The notes under the pieces: generated by a model
The model's database searches: none
Told to the model about the DNA's origin: nothing
The model's input: only the letters and a program-made list of their open reading frames with translations
Shown here: one piece after another, positions 1 to 11,004 of the stretch
Position numbering within the stretch: position 1 is the stretch's first letter
Layout: each line of letters begins with the position of its first letter
From: Anodontia alba
Lineage: Eukaryota; Mollusca; Bivalvia; Lucinida; Lucinidae
Length of the DNA: 64,000 nucleotides
Direction of reading: 5' to 3'
Assembly: GCA_964016985.1 (NCBI GenBank)
Contig: OZ024825.1
Span: 44,074,523 to 44,138,522, forward strand
Translations under genes and position numbers: made by a program

Positions 1-185
1 TTTTCAGTCCTTTTAGCATTACGATTACCTCGCTTTGGGAAGAGAGAGCTAATCTTAGTTCTTTTCGTACGTTTGTTCGATTTGTACTTATTTTGATTTG
101 TCGGTTTCCTCTTCCTCTTGGTGTCTCAGAAGGACTGCGGTTTGTGATTGTGGCACCCCCTGGACTTTTTTCTTACCTTTTTTTT
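1..185 (-). mobile_element. Dispersed repeat family R, partial copy cut by window start
   Basis: This reads as the reverse complement of the repeat at 5170-5492, 9046-9365 and 52785-53240. It ends with the same TGTGATTGTGGCACNCCCTGG stretch followed by CTTACCTTTTTT. The copies are about 320 bp, have no intact open frame in common, and occur in both orientations, as expected of a dispersed non-autonomous element. No tRNA-like promoter boxes were recognised, so its class is unassigned. Confidence 0.6.
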
Positions 186-225
186 GGCTGAAAATGTTCG
201 TACGAGCAACTAGCTAAGGTTCGGG

Positions 226-904
226 CGAGATTGCAAAATTGCGCAATGAGTTAGAAGATTGCTCAACGAGCCGCACAAATAAGCGTTTTGAACTAAAGTG
301 AAAGTTGAGGGCAAGGATAATAACTGACCCTTCCGACTCGGTTCTTTTGTTGTTGTTTATTACTGTTCTGTGTTTATGTTGTTGGTGAATGGCTGCGGCT
401 TGTGATTGTGACACTACCTGGACTTCTTACCTTTTTCGGATCTAACTAAAGGCTCCTATATCAGAAAACTATGGCAGAAATAAAATAAAACCGTGAAATG
501 CTTTTGATTGTTAAGTGTCTAAAGAATAAGCATACAAAAATGATAAACAAGTTCGTGCTTAAGACTCACGCCTCTGGTGGTGGGGGAGTATCTACTGGTG
601 ATTTTGGTATAGATTTGTATGCTAAAATCTGAAAACCCACTCCATTCATATACTTGGACTTTGAAAAAAAGGACTCATTCATATATTTGAAAAGTTCAAA
701 CATATTCGTATCTGACGCATGCTGAAATAAGCTTCTAGATAAGATCTGGTAACTTATCTAAATTATGGCATTGTTTTAATAATAAGGTATAAAATAAATC
801 TCGTGGAGATCCCAAAATGACTAGGATTCGCATATTGTTTCATCAAGAAAGTTTATAAAGCTTAATAAAAGCATACATTAAAGAATCATATAGTTGTTCT
901 TTTT
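226..904. other. No gene seen; short R-family terminus at 395-437
   Basis: AT-rich sequence without a convincing reading frame. Positions 395-437 repeat the terminal motif of family R (TTGTGATTGTGACACTACC then CTTACCTTTTT), so a second truncated R copy abuts the first. Confidence 0.4.
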
Positions 905-3290
905 AGCTCACCTGAGCGCGAAGTGCTCATGGTGAGCTATTGTGGTCAGTCAATGTCCGTCGTGCGGCGTCAACAATTGCTTTAAAAGCCTACTCCTCCT
1001 ATACCCCTGGGCCAATTGATTCGATACTAGGTCGGAAGCATCAGGGTGACCTGTAGATCAAAAATAGCTAAAATCGTGCCGATCGGAAATCCAAGATGGC
1101 CGCCATCTTGAAAATCTATTTTTCGCTTCTTCTCCTGAACCGAAAGGCCAATTGACTCCAAACTTGCTAGGAAGCATCGGGGTGACTTGTAGATTAAGAA
1201 TAGCTAAAATCGTGCCGATGGGAAATCCAAGATGGCCGCCGTGGACGCCATCTTAAAAATCTATTTTTGGCTTCTTCTCCTGAACCGAAAGGCCAATTGA
1301 CTCCAAACTTGCTAGGAAGCATCGGGGTGAATTGTAGATCAAAAATAGCTAAAATCGTGCCGATTGGAAATCCAAGACGGCCGCCATAGCAGCCATCTTG
1401 AAAATCTTTTTTTTTTTTTGCTTCTTTTCCTGAACCGAAAGGCCAATTGACTACAAACTTGCTAGGAAGCATTGGGGTGACTAGTAGATCAAAAATAGCT
1501 AAAATCATGCCGATCTTAAATCCAAGATAGCCGCCATGGCAGCTACATGTATCTTGAAAATCTATTTTTTCGCTTCTTCTCCTGAACCCAAAAGCCAATT
1601 GACTCCAAACCTGGTAGGAAGCATTGTGGTGACTTGTAGATCAAAAATACCTAAAATTGTTCCGATCGGAAATCCAAGAGGCTGCCATGGCAGCCGTCTT
1701 GAAAATCTATTTTTTGCTGCTTCTCCTGAACCTAAAGGCCAATTGACTCCAAACTTGCTAGGAAGCATAGGTGTAGATTAAAAATAGCTAAAATTTTGCC
1801 GATTCTAAATCCAAGATGGCCGCCATGGCGGCCATCTTGAAAATCTATTTTTCGCTTCTTCTCCCAACTCAAAATGTCAATTGACTCGAAACTTGGTAGG
1901 AAGCATTGGGGTGACTAGTAGATCAAAAGTAGCCAAAATTGTTCCAATCGGAAATCCAAGATGGACGCCATGGTCGCCATCTTGAAAATCTATTTTTCTC
2001 TTCTTCTCCTGAGCCGAAAGGCCTATTGACTCCAAACTTGGTAGGACACATCAGGGTAACTTGTAAAACAAAAGTAGCTAAAATCATGCTGATTGGAAAT
2101 CCAAGATGGCCGCCATGGTGGCCATCTTGAAAATCGTTTTTTCGCTTCTTCTCCTAAACCCAAAAGCCAATTGACTTAAAACTTGGTAGGAAGCATCGGG
2201 GTGACTTATAGATTGAAATTGGCTAAAATCGTTCCGATTGGAAATCCAAGATGGCCGCCATGGCAGCCATCTTGAAAATATGTTTTTCATTTCTTCTCCT
2301 GAACCAAAAGTCTTACTGACTTTAAACTAGGTAGGAAGCATCAGGGTGACCTGTAGATCAAAAATAACTAAAATCATCCCTATCAGAAATCCAAGATGGC
2401 CGCCTTGACAGCCATCTTGAATATCTATTTTTCGCTTCTTCTCCTGAACTGAAAGGCCATTTGATTCGAAACTTGGTAGGAAGCATTTGGGTGACTTGTA
2501 GATCTAAAATAGCTTAAATTGTTTGGATCGGAAATCCAAGATGGCCATCATGGCGGCCATCTTGAAACTTTTTTTTCGCTTATTTTCCTGAACCAAAGGG
2601 CCAGTTGATTTGAAAATTGGCAGGAAGGATTGGGATGACTTGTAGATATAAAAATAGCTAAAATCGTTCCAATGGGAAATCCAAGGTGGCGGCCATCTTG
2701 AAAATCTATTTTTCCCTTCTTCTTCTGAACTGAAAGGCCAATTGACTCGAAACTTGATAGGAAACATCGGGATGACTTGTAGATGAAAAAATAGCTCAAA
2801 TCGTTGCGATAGGGAATCCCAAATTGCGGCTATGATGGCCATCTTGAAAATCTTGTTTGAAGTTTTTCTCCTGAACTGACTCAAAGTTCATTGAAAGTAT
2901 CGAGGTGACTTGTAGATCAACAGTAGTTAAAATCATTCTGATTGGAAATTCGGATGCTGCCATCTTGTTTATGTTGTTTATATTTCCCTGCCACTGTGCT
3001 GTTTACATGTATAAAATCATGATTCTTCAGAAACCAGTTAGCCATTTGCCTCCAAATTTCACATTGATCCTACTGTTGAAATGTGATTGAGAGTTTGTTC
3101 AAATGATCATGCTACATTGACTGTCATGCAATATGTTATATTCTTCTTCAAAATTAAGAACTGCTTAAAGGTTGATCTTTTCATTAGCTGCGATGACAGG
3201 ACTGGAAAAATGTTGCATAACATCTGCATATCTGCAGTGGCTATGTCACTCTGGTGAGCGACACGTGGCCCATGGGCCTCTTGTTTACCT
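905..3290 (+). mobile_element. Element with ~145-bp internal tandem array and hairpin-bearing ends
   Basis: The left end at about 907 reads CTCACCTGAGC then a small hairpin (GAAGTGCTCATGGTGAGC). The right end at 3252-3285 reads CTGGTGAGCGACACG then GGCCCATGGGCCTCTTGTTT. The inverted CTCACC/GGTGAG near the two ends and the 3' palindrome bound a 2.4-kb unit. Most of it is a tandem array. From memory, elements with these ends and internal ~150-bp tandem repeats are abundant in bivalves and have been likened to Helitron or pearl-type non-autonomous elements. The superfamily assignment is inference, and no transposase or replicase is present. Confidence 0.6.
1020..2965 (+). repeat. Tandem array, ~145-bp unit, about 13-14 copies
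   Basis: The anchor GGAAGCATCGGGGTGACTTG or a variant recurs at about 1034, 1171, 1316, 1466, 1618, 1762, 1900, 2045, 2190, 2335, 2480, 2624, 2761 and 2893. Spacings are mostly 144-145 bp, with a few from 132 to 152 bp. Each unit carries GATCGGAAATCCAAGATGG, a palindrome centred on GCCATGG, then a run of T and CTTCTTCTCCTGAACC. The last unit is the most degraded. All open frames here only reflect the repeat period and are not genes. Confidence 0.93.
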
Positions 3291-4142
3291 GTTACATTGA
3301 AAATATATTAAACTTGAGTATACCCTTTTCCTATATTTCTAAGTAAACATGAACAAAAATTGCACCGGTACTTAGACGTTTACGTGTAAATATTTTGTCT
3401 TGTATGAGCTTGATATACATCAGAGAGAGAAAACTTGACACCTCTCTCATTACAAAATAAAAACAAATCGGCAACAAAAGGGAAGCACAACTAGCCCCCA
3501 TCGGAATACCAACAAATCGATTGTAAAATAAACTTCAGCGCCAAATCTAATAAATATATTGTCCAAAAGGCGAAGAAGGGCTTCATAACCTTTTTGACAT
3601 GACCATACATTATTATATTTATGCTTCTCAAAAAAATCACCTTTCTCATCTAAGGCAAAATAGGACTCATTTATTTATATGAAGATATGAATATTTCTAG
3701 AATAATAAATGAAAATCGTTGCAACATTTGTCTTCTGTGCAATACATAAAGCTATAAAGTACTCGCAATTCGCTAATATAGCCATACATTAACAAGTGAC
3801 GAAATATGTGTATAATCAAAACAATGTTCTTCAGGAATGCTCAATGAGAGTTTTTTCCTATGAAAGAATAAAGCTATATATACAGACAAATTGATTAGTT
3901 GCCATTTTCAACATTTTTTGTGGGACTTTAGCACCTTTAATTTCACCTGGCTAACTATTTCATACAAAATCATAGTTATACCCTTTGATGCGCACAAGGT
4001 TTTTCCTGTCAACAGGCAGATAGACGGACCGATGGAACCTATTTCATAATCACCTTCGACTCAATTTAGGGACAAACATCGACTTTCCTGACTAGGCCAC
4101 ACGACTGCAAAACTGGCCTGACACTAATTGTACGATTTTCGC
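3291..4142. other. No gene seen
   Basis: AT-rich DNA with no recognisable coding frame, repeat terminus or hairpin of note. It is assumed to lie in the 3' region of the minus-strand TRIM gene, but no further exon was recognised. Confidence 0.3.
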
Positions 4143-4411
4143 CTCATGGAAACATGTCTATATAAGTTTGACCCTCTTAAACCCCGCTTTTATATAGTAA
4201 AACAGGGGTATACACTATTTGTTCTTATTTCTGCTCAAAGACGTCGATTGTGGGTACTCGTTAGAATTGTCTTATCAAGGCGATTCTAACGAGTACCCAC
4301 AATCTATGTTTTGAGCAGAAATATGAAAAATATTAGAATTTCTTATCTGAAAATTTTCATTTTTTGGTGGTAAAATTTTCAGTATATTTGAAAAGGTATG
4401 TTTTCGTAATG
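4143..4411 (+). mobile_element. MITE family A, copy 1
   Basis: The outer inverted repeats (TCATGGAAACATGTCTATA and a right end reading TATGTTTTCGTAATG) enclose a near-perfect central hairpin at about 4229-4324. Its arms contain GATTGTGGGTACTCGTTAGA and the complement. Between hairpin and left end lies an arm of ATAGTAAAAC type; between hairpin and right end lies a TTTTCATTTTTTGGTGGTAA arm. No coding capacity. Confidence 0.9.
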
Positions 4412-4547
4412 GTAAATATCATGTCTTCATATCATAGATGTTCATATATCAAGGCGGACACATTAACTTTGACCTCAACCGTTAAACATCCTGTACTGTC
4501 CCCAATCGTTAAACACCCGACTTATTAAGAATTTTAAATACAGTTAC

Positions 4548-4658
4548 CGTTTAGTTGTTGAATGGCCTCCGGGGAATTGTTCACCAAATCTATCGCATTA
4601 TTGGATTCTAGTAGTTTCGTTGCTTCGTTGATCATGTCTTGTAGAATCTTTATCTTCT
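4548..4658 (-). CDS. TRIM-type protein, exon 3 (end of coiled coil)
   Basis: This 111-bp exon lies on the minus strand between a polypyrimidine acceptor (TTTATTTCCCTGTAG, AG at 4660-4659) and a GTAACT donor at 4547. It adds two bases to the single G left by exon 2 (making Glu340), then 36 codons, and leaves one base over. Its length and both phases (1 in, 1 out) therefore fit exon 2. The peptide, from KIKILQDMINEATKLLESNN to an AIDLVNNSPEAIQQLN end, matches the style of the helical segment after the B-box coiled coil in TRIM proteins. A family C MITE starts only 75 bp upstream of its acceptor. The next exon would be to the left and was not found. The exon assignment is inferred from splice logic and family resemblance, without transcript evidence. 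Confidence 0.78.
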
Positions 4659-4733
4659 CTACAGGGAAATAAACACAGTAGTTTAAATAATTTGTAGCTG
4701 CTGACGAAATATTAACGCCTTTAATTGAGCCGA

Positions 4734-4940
4734 GGCACAGCATTTCCTACAAGAATGCATGTCCGCACCCACGCACCCTGATCAGAATGTTCGCTGTCCG
4801 CCTGAGGACGCTTTGATTCCTTTGCTACCAACAAAATGTATGTAAAGACGCTGATCAGACTGTGTGGATGTGCAGGCTGATCAGGCTCTTCGCGTGGGGC
4901 ACATGCAATATTGTCAGTAATGCTGTGCCCAGTTCCAATA
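4734..4940. mobile_element. MITE family C, copy with both termini
   Basis: Ends ATTGAGCCGAGGCACAGCA and TGCTGTGCCCAGTTCCAAT are imperfect inverted repeats. Inside are two hairpin-like segments built on CTGATCAGACTG and GCAGGCTGATCAGG. The copy sits in the intron immediately upstream of TRIM exon 3. Confidence 0.8.
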
Positions 4941-5169
4941 TAGTACAAAATGAAACATGCACGTAGCTGTTACAGATCAAATTCAGAACACGGACTTCAG
5001 TAATAGTCATGTTTTACAGAACCATTTGTAGGACTTAAAAGTCATGACCTTATGAAAACGTCTACATATGTGGACAGCTACGCCATGTGACAATGTGCCT
5101 AAGAGGCGTATGCAGATACCGAAGACCAGACCAGGGCCTTCACTGTCACTTATAAAATCATCGGACAAT

Positions 5170-5492
5170 GTTAAAAAAGGGAAGAGAAAAGTCCAGGGAG
5201 TGCCATAATTACAAAACGCAGCCCTTTCCAGACACCAAGAGGAAGAGAAAACCGATAAAACCTGACAAGCACAAATCGAACAAACGCACGAAAAGCACTA
5301 AGATTAGCTCTCTCTCTTCCCCAAGCGAGGTAATCGTAATGCTAAAAGGACCGAAAAACACAAGAACAAAATAACATAAGGTTAAGACACAAAACAAACC
5401 GCCCTGCAGAACAAACCACAAAGCAACAAAGAGTAAGACCAACACCGGGATCACCGCCTTAGAACGGTCAGCAGAGTAAACCACCAGAGTAA
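5170..5492 (+). mobile_element. Dispersed repeat family R, near full-length copy
   Basis: Begins GGAAGAGAAAAGTCCAGGGA and ends ACCGCCTTAGAACGGTCAG. It can be aligned by eye over about 320 bp with 9046-9365 and 52785-53240. The minus strand is open for 97 hydrophobic codons, a compositional effect that is not kept across all copies. Confidence 0.8.
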
Positions 5493-5504
5493 AACATACC
5501 AATG

Positions 5505-6165
5505 TGTCATAATGGCTCTATCGGACTTTCCTGTTTCGCTTGCTGAACAAGCTCTTAACCGCTTAAATACTTCTCAACAGCACCATTTCCGAAGGCGCAG
5601 CTTAAACAGTGTTTTCGTTTGTCCCTTAGTCTGTCATGCAAATGGCACCTAAGGACTGCTGCGAACAGCAGATTACTATCAATGGAGCTCAGGATTCGCT
5701 CATTCACTGGATATAGTGTCTGTAGGGAAAGCCGAAGTTAAGGTCTTGCTCTGACAGCACTGAGTGTGGATAGAGGCATCTTAAAGATATTGCTGATATT
5801 TGTAGGGCGATACCTTCTGCAAACAGGAAAATACCTCGGAGTCTCTAGTGTGTAAAAGTTTCAAAAATGCTGGTTGCTCATAAAAGAAAAAGATTTACTT
5901 CCAGATGGTGCATTTTTCGTTAAGATTAGCCCCCAATGACAATAGAGACACATATTTTCAACTCAGTTAAAGTCACTTTAAATTGTCTCCATTCTCCTTA
6001 AGTATAACCAGAACTGGTTTTATTATATAGCTACAAATATTAAAAGATGAAAAATATGCGATAAAATTCGAGTAGCAAGCGTGTTGATATCACACGATAC
6101 AAGCACGGTTTCTTGATATTGCACGCTTATTCGGATGCGTTTGAATGTTACCGCTACATGACATA
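5505..6165. other. No gene seen
   Basis: No repeat terminus, hairpin or coding frame was recognised between the family R copy and the hairpin element near 6.3 kb. Confidence 0.3.
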
Positions 6166-6460
6166 TGATATTGCACTAGTGCAAAAATTATATCGCTTTT
6201 GTAATATTAATTTTGCACTGATGTAAAAATTGTTTTCAGACAAAGAATTTTCACAGATTTTTGTCTATAAGCATTTAGTCGAGCAAAAATTATTTATAGC
6301 TGTATCAAAAATGGCTATTGCACTGATATTGGTAAAAATTGTCCCTCGCTGGGACATCGAAGGACACTTGCAAGCTCGTGTCCTTCATTATCCCGACTCG
6401 GGACAATCTTTACCAATACCAGTGCTATAACCCTATAACATCAGTATAAGATAATGCAAC
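6166..6460. mobile_element. Hairpin-centred non-autonomous element
   Basis: Arms at about 6318-6365 and 6380-6427 are complementary: GCACTGATATTGGTAAAAAT faces ATCTTTACCAATACCAGTGC. A smaller inner stem is AAGGACAC/GTGTCCTT. A second GCACTAGTGCAAAAATT motif at about 6174 suggests a larger MITE-like unit, but its outer limits are not clear. Confidence 0.55.
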
Positions 6461-6481
6461 AGAAATGTCGAAAATGAAATA

Positions 6482-6794
6482 CAGTCGACTCTCGTTATCT
6501 CGAACTCGCTTATCTCGAATAACCACTTATCTCGAAGTGAAAATCTTGTCCCTGCCTAAACATATAAATCTAACAACACGTAAAAAATATTGTGGAAAAG
6601 AGGAGAAATTCTCCTCTTTTCCACAATATTTTCGACATATCTCACTTCAAGAGTCCAATTATAAACATAAATTTGTTAAATGTGGTTGTTCGAATTACTT
6701 TTTCCTCAATTCTGAAAACCTGATATGTCGAGGTACGGATATCTCGAAGTGTCTCAGAGAGTTCCTTGGAATTCGAGATAACGAGAGTTGACTT
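6482..6794. mobile_element. MITE family E (pogo/Tc-like), copy 1
   Basis: A TA dinucleotide precedes CAGTCGACTCTCGTTATCTC. The other end carries the complement, GAGATAACGAGAGTTGAC, also next to TA. The centre is a hairpin of TTGTGGAAAAGAGGAGAA and its complement. Termini of the CAGTCGA type with TA targets are typical of pogo/Tigger-like Tc1/mariner derivatives. The open frame across it is fortuitous. Confidence 0.85.
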
Positions 6795-7113
6795 TATTGA
6801 TATCCAAATGCAGAAGACTATATACTGACGGATTGTTGTACGGTAAATGTCATTTTAAAGTTTAAGGCTGAATAATAATATTATGTTGAGCAAACTTAAA
6901 ATGCACATCCTTATTTTGTTTCATCGGTCATGTCTGACCGTGACCAACACAATCGTTTGCAGTTCTTTAGTGTGTTCGTGGATGGCTTATTAGTACAACT
7001 TTTGTTCTGAAGGGTCTTTCTCACAGGTTGTGTATAATAAGATAATTACTGAACTAGTGATAATTCTGAAATTCTGGCTTTACGATTCTCCAATTTCTCT
7101 TACGCTAACCGTA

Positions 7114-7148
<35 letters not shown>

Positions 7149-7233
7149 CAAAAGCAAATGCACACCATGATGCATCTTCTTGAGCAGCCTTTTAAAAGTC
7201 AAATGGTATGTTGAAGTCCTTAAGAAAACGTTT

Positions 7234-7276
<43 letters not shown>

Positions 7277-7337
7277 AGCTTTTTGTCTATCTAATTTAGG
7301 ATCGTTTTCGATTCTCCGCGTAACACACTTTGTTAGC
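6795..7337. repeat. Two long poly(T) tracts in otherwise featureless DNA
   Basis: Runs of about 40 T at 7107-7148 and about 38 T at 7237-7274 are separated by 88 bp. No gene is seen. They could be retroposon tails on the minus strand, although no attached SINE or LINE body was recognised. Confidence 0.6.
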
Positions 7338-7615
7338 ATCACGAAAACATGCCTATATAATGTTGACCCACTTAACCTCCACTTGTATATAGTACAATGT
7401 GGGATTCACGGGGGTATACATTATTTTTCTTATCTCTGCTTAAAATATAGATTGTGGGTACTCGTTAGAACCACCTCGCCAAGGCGGTTCTAACTAGTAC
7501 TAACAATTTATGTTTTGAGCAGAAATAAAGACAGAATTAAGAATTTTGATCTGAAAATTTTCATCTTTTGATGGTAAAATTTTCATTATATTTGAATAGG
7601 CTTGTTTTCGTAATG
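7338..7615 (+). mobile_element. MITE family A, copy 2
   Basis: Left terminus ATCACGAAAACATGCCTATA; right end CTTGTTTTCGTAATG. The central hairpin at about 7437-7526 contains GTGGGTACTCGTTAGAACC. The right hairpin arm is slightly mutated (CTAGTACTAACAATT), so the stem is weaker than in copies 1 and 5. Confidence 0.88.
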
Positions 7616-8559
7616 AGTAAGAGATCATCTACTAATTCAGATCACATTGCCAGGCCATCTAAACTCTGTGTTCTGCAGAAGATCATAAATGTTTGTCAGT
7701 TTCTTCTATTTTCAGGTACACTGCCTTGCCATTTAATCTTCAACAGCTCGTGGGCTAAGTCTTCTGGTATTTCATTGGTCATAAGTCTTCTTTATCACAA
7801 CCACGTTTTAAAACCGTTTTGCATACAGTCGGATTCCTGATGGACACCTCGCATTTTCACATAGCCTAACAAATGTTCCATTTGATTTGGCAATTTCCTC
7901 ATCATTTGTGCTGAGGCACAATCCTTATCAGCCTGTGTTAAAGGTAAGGATATTGATCGAATTCTTGCAATTTATTACTGTACCTGGAATAGATACATTT
8001 TCGCCGGACTGGCGTCCCTTCCTACAACAGACCTGCTCTAAAATAAAAGAATGCTTTTGGGAACACAATCTTCTCTTTTAAAGTAGGCCGCTTTTTAGAA
8101 GGGAACTGATGTATAGGAAACAGGAAGCCATGGAAATGCCGATATTTTGACCACGTGAATTTAGTAACAGTAATCTCAGATAATAGTTTCAGTACAAGGC
8201 CATCCCAGCATCAGCTGGTAGGTCACCTCAGCCTTGTTTAGGCTGATTATGGGGCCGTAGTTGTCACATGTGTGTAAAATACGCTTGAATTCAGACAATG
8301 ATGTTTGCAATGCTGTCCGAAAAGGGAAGCATAGCTATTCTGGCCCAGAAAAAAATGACACTTCATCTGTTTTCAGCCTTTTTATGAGGGTGTTTATTGC
8401 TCCCATGGGTATTTCCTTCCGATTTGTACTCTTTCTGATTGCACTTCAGCTTTGATTTTCTTGCCCCTATAGCAATATTTGATAAGTCAGTATAACAGTC
8501 CTGAAAAAGGCATCTGTAAGACTTGCAGAAGATGTTAAGCTGTACATGGACGCTGGTAC
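7616..8559. other. No intact gene seen
   Basis: Scattered short open frames on both strands with no domain I can name. The minus strand may hold degraded continuation of the putative transposase trace at 8560-8900, but stops are frequent. Confidence 0.3.
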
Positions 8560-8900
8560 CTCAAAGACACGCTTCACTGCAATGGTCACAGGAAAAGAGA
8601 TTAAAAATCCTGGACAGGGGCGAGCGCTGCATCACGGATTTGCTAAACCACCGCAATGAATCTTCCTGAGCAACAATTCTTTGGTGTAATTTTACTACGG
8701 CCTCCTTGATTGACTGTGTAAATAGTTTTGGTTAGGTCCCTGTTCTGTTCCTGGTGTTTCTCTTTAAGCTGCCATGTCAGCTGCTTCCTATTTCTTCCGG
8801 AATACACAATGACCTCGTAGGTCTTTGACTTTTCATTGTGTTCATTGAGGTGGTGAAGCAAACTGCCTGCAAGATGCTTTCCAGCCTAGCATGTCACAAT
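8560..8900 (-). pseudogene. Possible degraded transposase-like coding trace
   Basis: The minus strand is open for 72 codons from 8861 and, after one stop codon further upstream, the frame continues. The stretch LLHHLNEHNEKSKTYEVIVY followed by SGRNRKQ is loosely reminiscent of the segment before a conserved D-x-C-x-x-Q-N-R-N region seen in some invertebrate transposase-like proteins. The acidic residue expected there is absent. This is a weak visual resemblance only. Stops on both sides make a working gene unlikely. Confidence 0.2.
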
Positions 8901-9045
8901 GAAGTATTGCCCCTGTGATTATCATACAGTTTCACTTTTACTTTCTTGCTTGAATCCGTGATCACTATCGAGAAATACTCCGTCTTCCACAAAATACTAC
9001 ATAAAAGCACATGTAACGTACAAAATTGCTAAACATGAAAACTAA

Positions 9046-9365
9046 AAAAAGGTAAGAGAAAAGTCCAGGGAGTGCCACAATCACAAACCGCAGCCCATCC
9101 CAGACCCCAAGAGGAAGAGGAAACCGACACATCTAAACAAGCACAAACCGAACAAACGTACGAAAAACACTAAGATTAGCTCTCTCTTCCCCAAGCGAGG
9201 TAATCGCAATACTAAAAGGACTAAAAAACACAAGAACAAAATGACACACGGAAAGACATACAACAAATCGCCTCGTAGAATAAACCACAAGGCAACAAAA
9301 AGTAAGACTAACACCGGGACCACCGCCTTAGAACGGTCGGTAGAGCAAACCACCGGGGGGTTTAA
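9046..9365 (+). mobile_element. Dispersed repeat family R, near full-length copy
   Basis: Starts AAAAAGGTAAGAGAAAAGTC and ends ACGGTCGGTAGAGCAAACCA followed by CCGGGGGG. It is the best-preserved copy in the window together with 52785-53240. Its minus strand is open for 109 codons, but the frame is hydrophobic and not shared by most copies. Confidence 0.82.
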
Positions 9366-9764
9366 AGCACTTTTACAGCTAACTAACTTCACCCTGGGTG
9401 AATACTTCACTTTACAATGTTGATGCCGTGTAGAACATTGGCAAGTTAGACGAATTAGTTACAAAGTATTTTCTTAAACGCTATTGCCTCAAACGGCGTC
9501 ATTTTTTTCGTATTTGTAATCTTAGAAACACGTTTGTTTTTAGTACTGGTAGTAGTAGAAGTAATACATGTAGCAGTGCTAGTAGTAGTTTAATTGCAAT
9601 AATTCTGTACTGATTTGTTGGTAAAGATATGTTCTAATTAACTTTATAACAGCTAGGACCAAGATAATTTTATGCATACAAACAGTCTAATCAAAACATT
9701 TAGTACTCCAAGAATAACCAACATTGAACAAATTAACGCAGTGTCCGTGTTTTTTTCTGTTTTT
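9366..9764. other. No gene seen
   Basis: AT-rich spacer with a short imperfect TAGTAG-rich patch at about 9541-9591. No coding frame or terminus recognised. Confidence 0.3.
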
Positions 9765-10047
9765 ATCACGAAAACATACCTGTATAATTCTGACCACCTT
9801 AAACCCCACTTTTATATAGTAAAACAGGAATTTACAGGGGTATGCATAATTTTTCTTATTTCGGCACAAAAACATTGGACGAGTGCACTCGTTAGAACCG
9901 CCTCGCAGAGGCGGTTCTAACGAGTACCCTCAATCTATGTTTTGAGCAGAAGTATGAAAAATATTAGATTTTTTTTTTGTCTGAAAACTTTCAGTTTGTT
10001 TGGTGGTTGAATTTTCAATATATTTGAATAGGCGTGATTTTGTAATG
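9765..10047 (+). mobile_element. MITE family A, copy 3
   Basis: Left end ATCACGAAAACATACCTGTA; right end AGGCGTGATTTTGTAATG. The hairpin arms are unequal: the left arm lost part of its stem (ACATTGGACGAGTGCACTCG) while the right keeps CGGTTCTAACGAGTACCC. Confidence 0.88.
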
Positions 10048-10389
10048 CATGTGTCGCAAGCGTTTTTACTTGATATGACCCACTTTATGATGTCTCACAA
10101 ATGAAACGACTAAAATTAATTTACTGGTAATGTGTTTGCTTTAATAATACACTTGAATGGCTTGCCTGTCCCATTTTAGGGCCCATTTAAGATGTTGATT
10201 GGATTTTGTACAAAATGACAGAAACACACCAGCAATAAAGAGAAGAATAGAAGTTGCACATACAAATCACGAATATGCAACTAATCATATGTCGCACGCA
10301 AACAGCTTAGTCCCAAAGCAGCAAGAGTATCTACGGATAAGGGCCTGCTGTCTGCGTCAGCAGCTTCTGCATTATCCGCTGCAATGATA

Positions 10390-10725
10390 CGCTACACTGG
10401 CAATCAGACTGCGTGGGATGCACAGGCTGATCCAGGTAATCGTTGTTTCGCTAAGGATCCTTTACCGATATTATGTGAGCCGCCGCAGGACAAAAATACT
10501 TCGGATGTGTACCCCAACTAAGACATGCATCAGTCTGCGCATCTTCACAGTCTGATCGGAATCTTCGTTCTTCGTGCAAAGAATCTTTGCATCCCTGATT
10601 ATCAAAAATGCTACTAGTGAAGATGCTGATCAAGCTGCGCAAATGCGAAAGCTGATTTGAATCTTCGCTGGGCGCACATGTCCGAAGGTACATTTTCTGA
10701 CGTTGTGGCACGTGTGTCAATATGA
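10390..10725. mobile_element. MITE family C, degraded copy with several hairpins
   Basis: Contains GTGAGCCGCCGCAGGACAAA near 10476 and a distal part with GGGCGCACATGTCCGAAGGT. GATCAGNCTG-type motifs are repeated between them (10551-10560, 10631-10660). An upstream fragment at 10390-10436 carries GCACAGGCTGATCC. The ends are worn, so limits are approximate. Confidence 0.55.
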
Positions 10726-11004
10726 GGTGTTATTCTTCTTTTATCTTTAAAACTAAGACATGGCGACTGGTAACGTGCGAGAATTTTGTCATGTAATAAA
10801 TCCAGAACTATGCGACTTCGTACAAATTCTATGCCTCATATCTTCTAAGCCTGTTGGGAGAGCATCGCCAAATATGGAAGACTGTATATCAGCAGATGAC
10901 GACGTGTCCGATTTATAAACTATTTCATAGAATGCCATACTTCTAGAGTAAGTTACATGGGACAGAATCACTTTCAACGTGAAAAAGCATCAACATGAAT
11001 ATAG

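Noticed and set aside
1020..2965. Regular array considered as CRISPR
   Set aside because: The period is ~145 bp with the whole unit repeated and no unique spacers; the organism is eukaryotic.
4143..4411. Hairpins considered as transcription terminators
   Set aside because: The stems are part of recurring MITEs in a eukaryotic genome, not intrinsic terminators.
5209..5502. Hydrophobic 97-109-codon minus-strand frames in family R copies considered as a membrane protein gene
   Set aside because: They lie in a dispersed repeat, start and end differ between copies, and most copies have stops.
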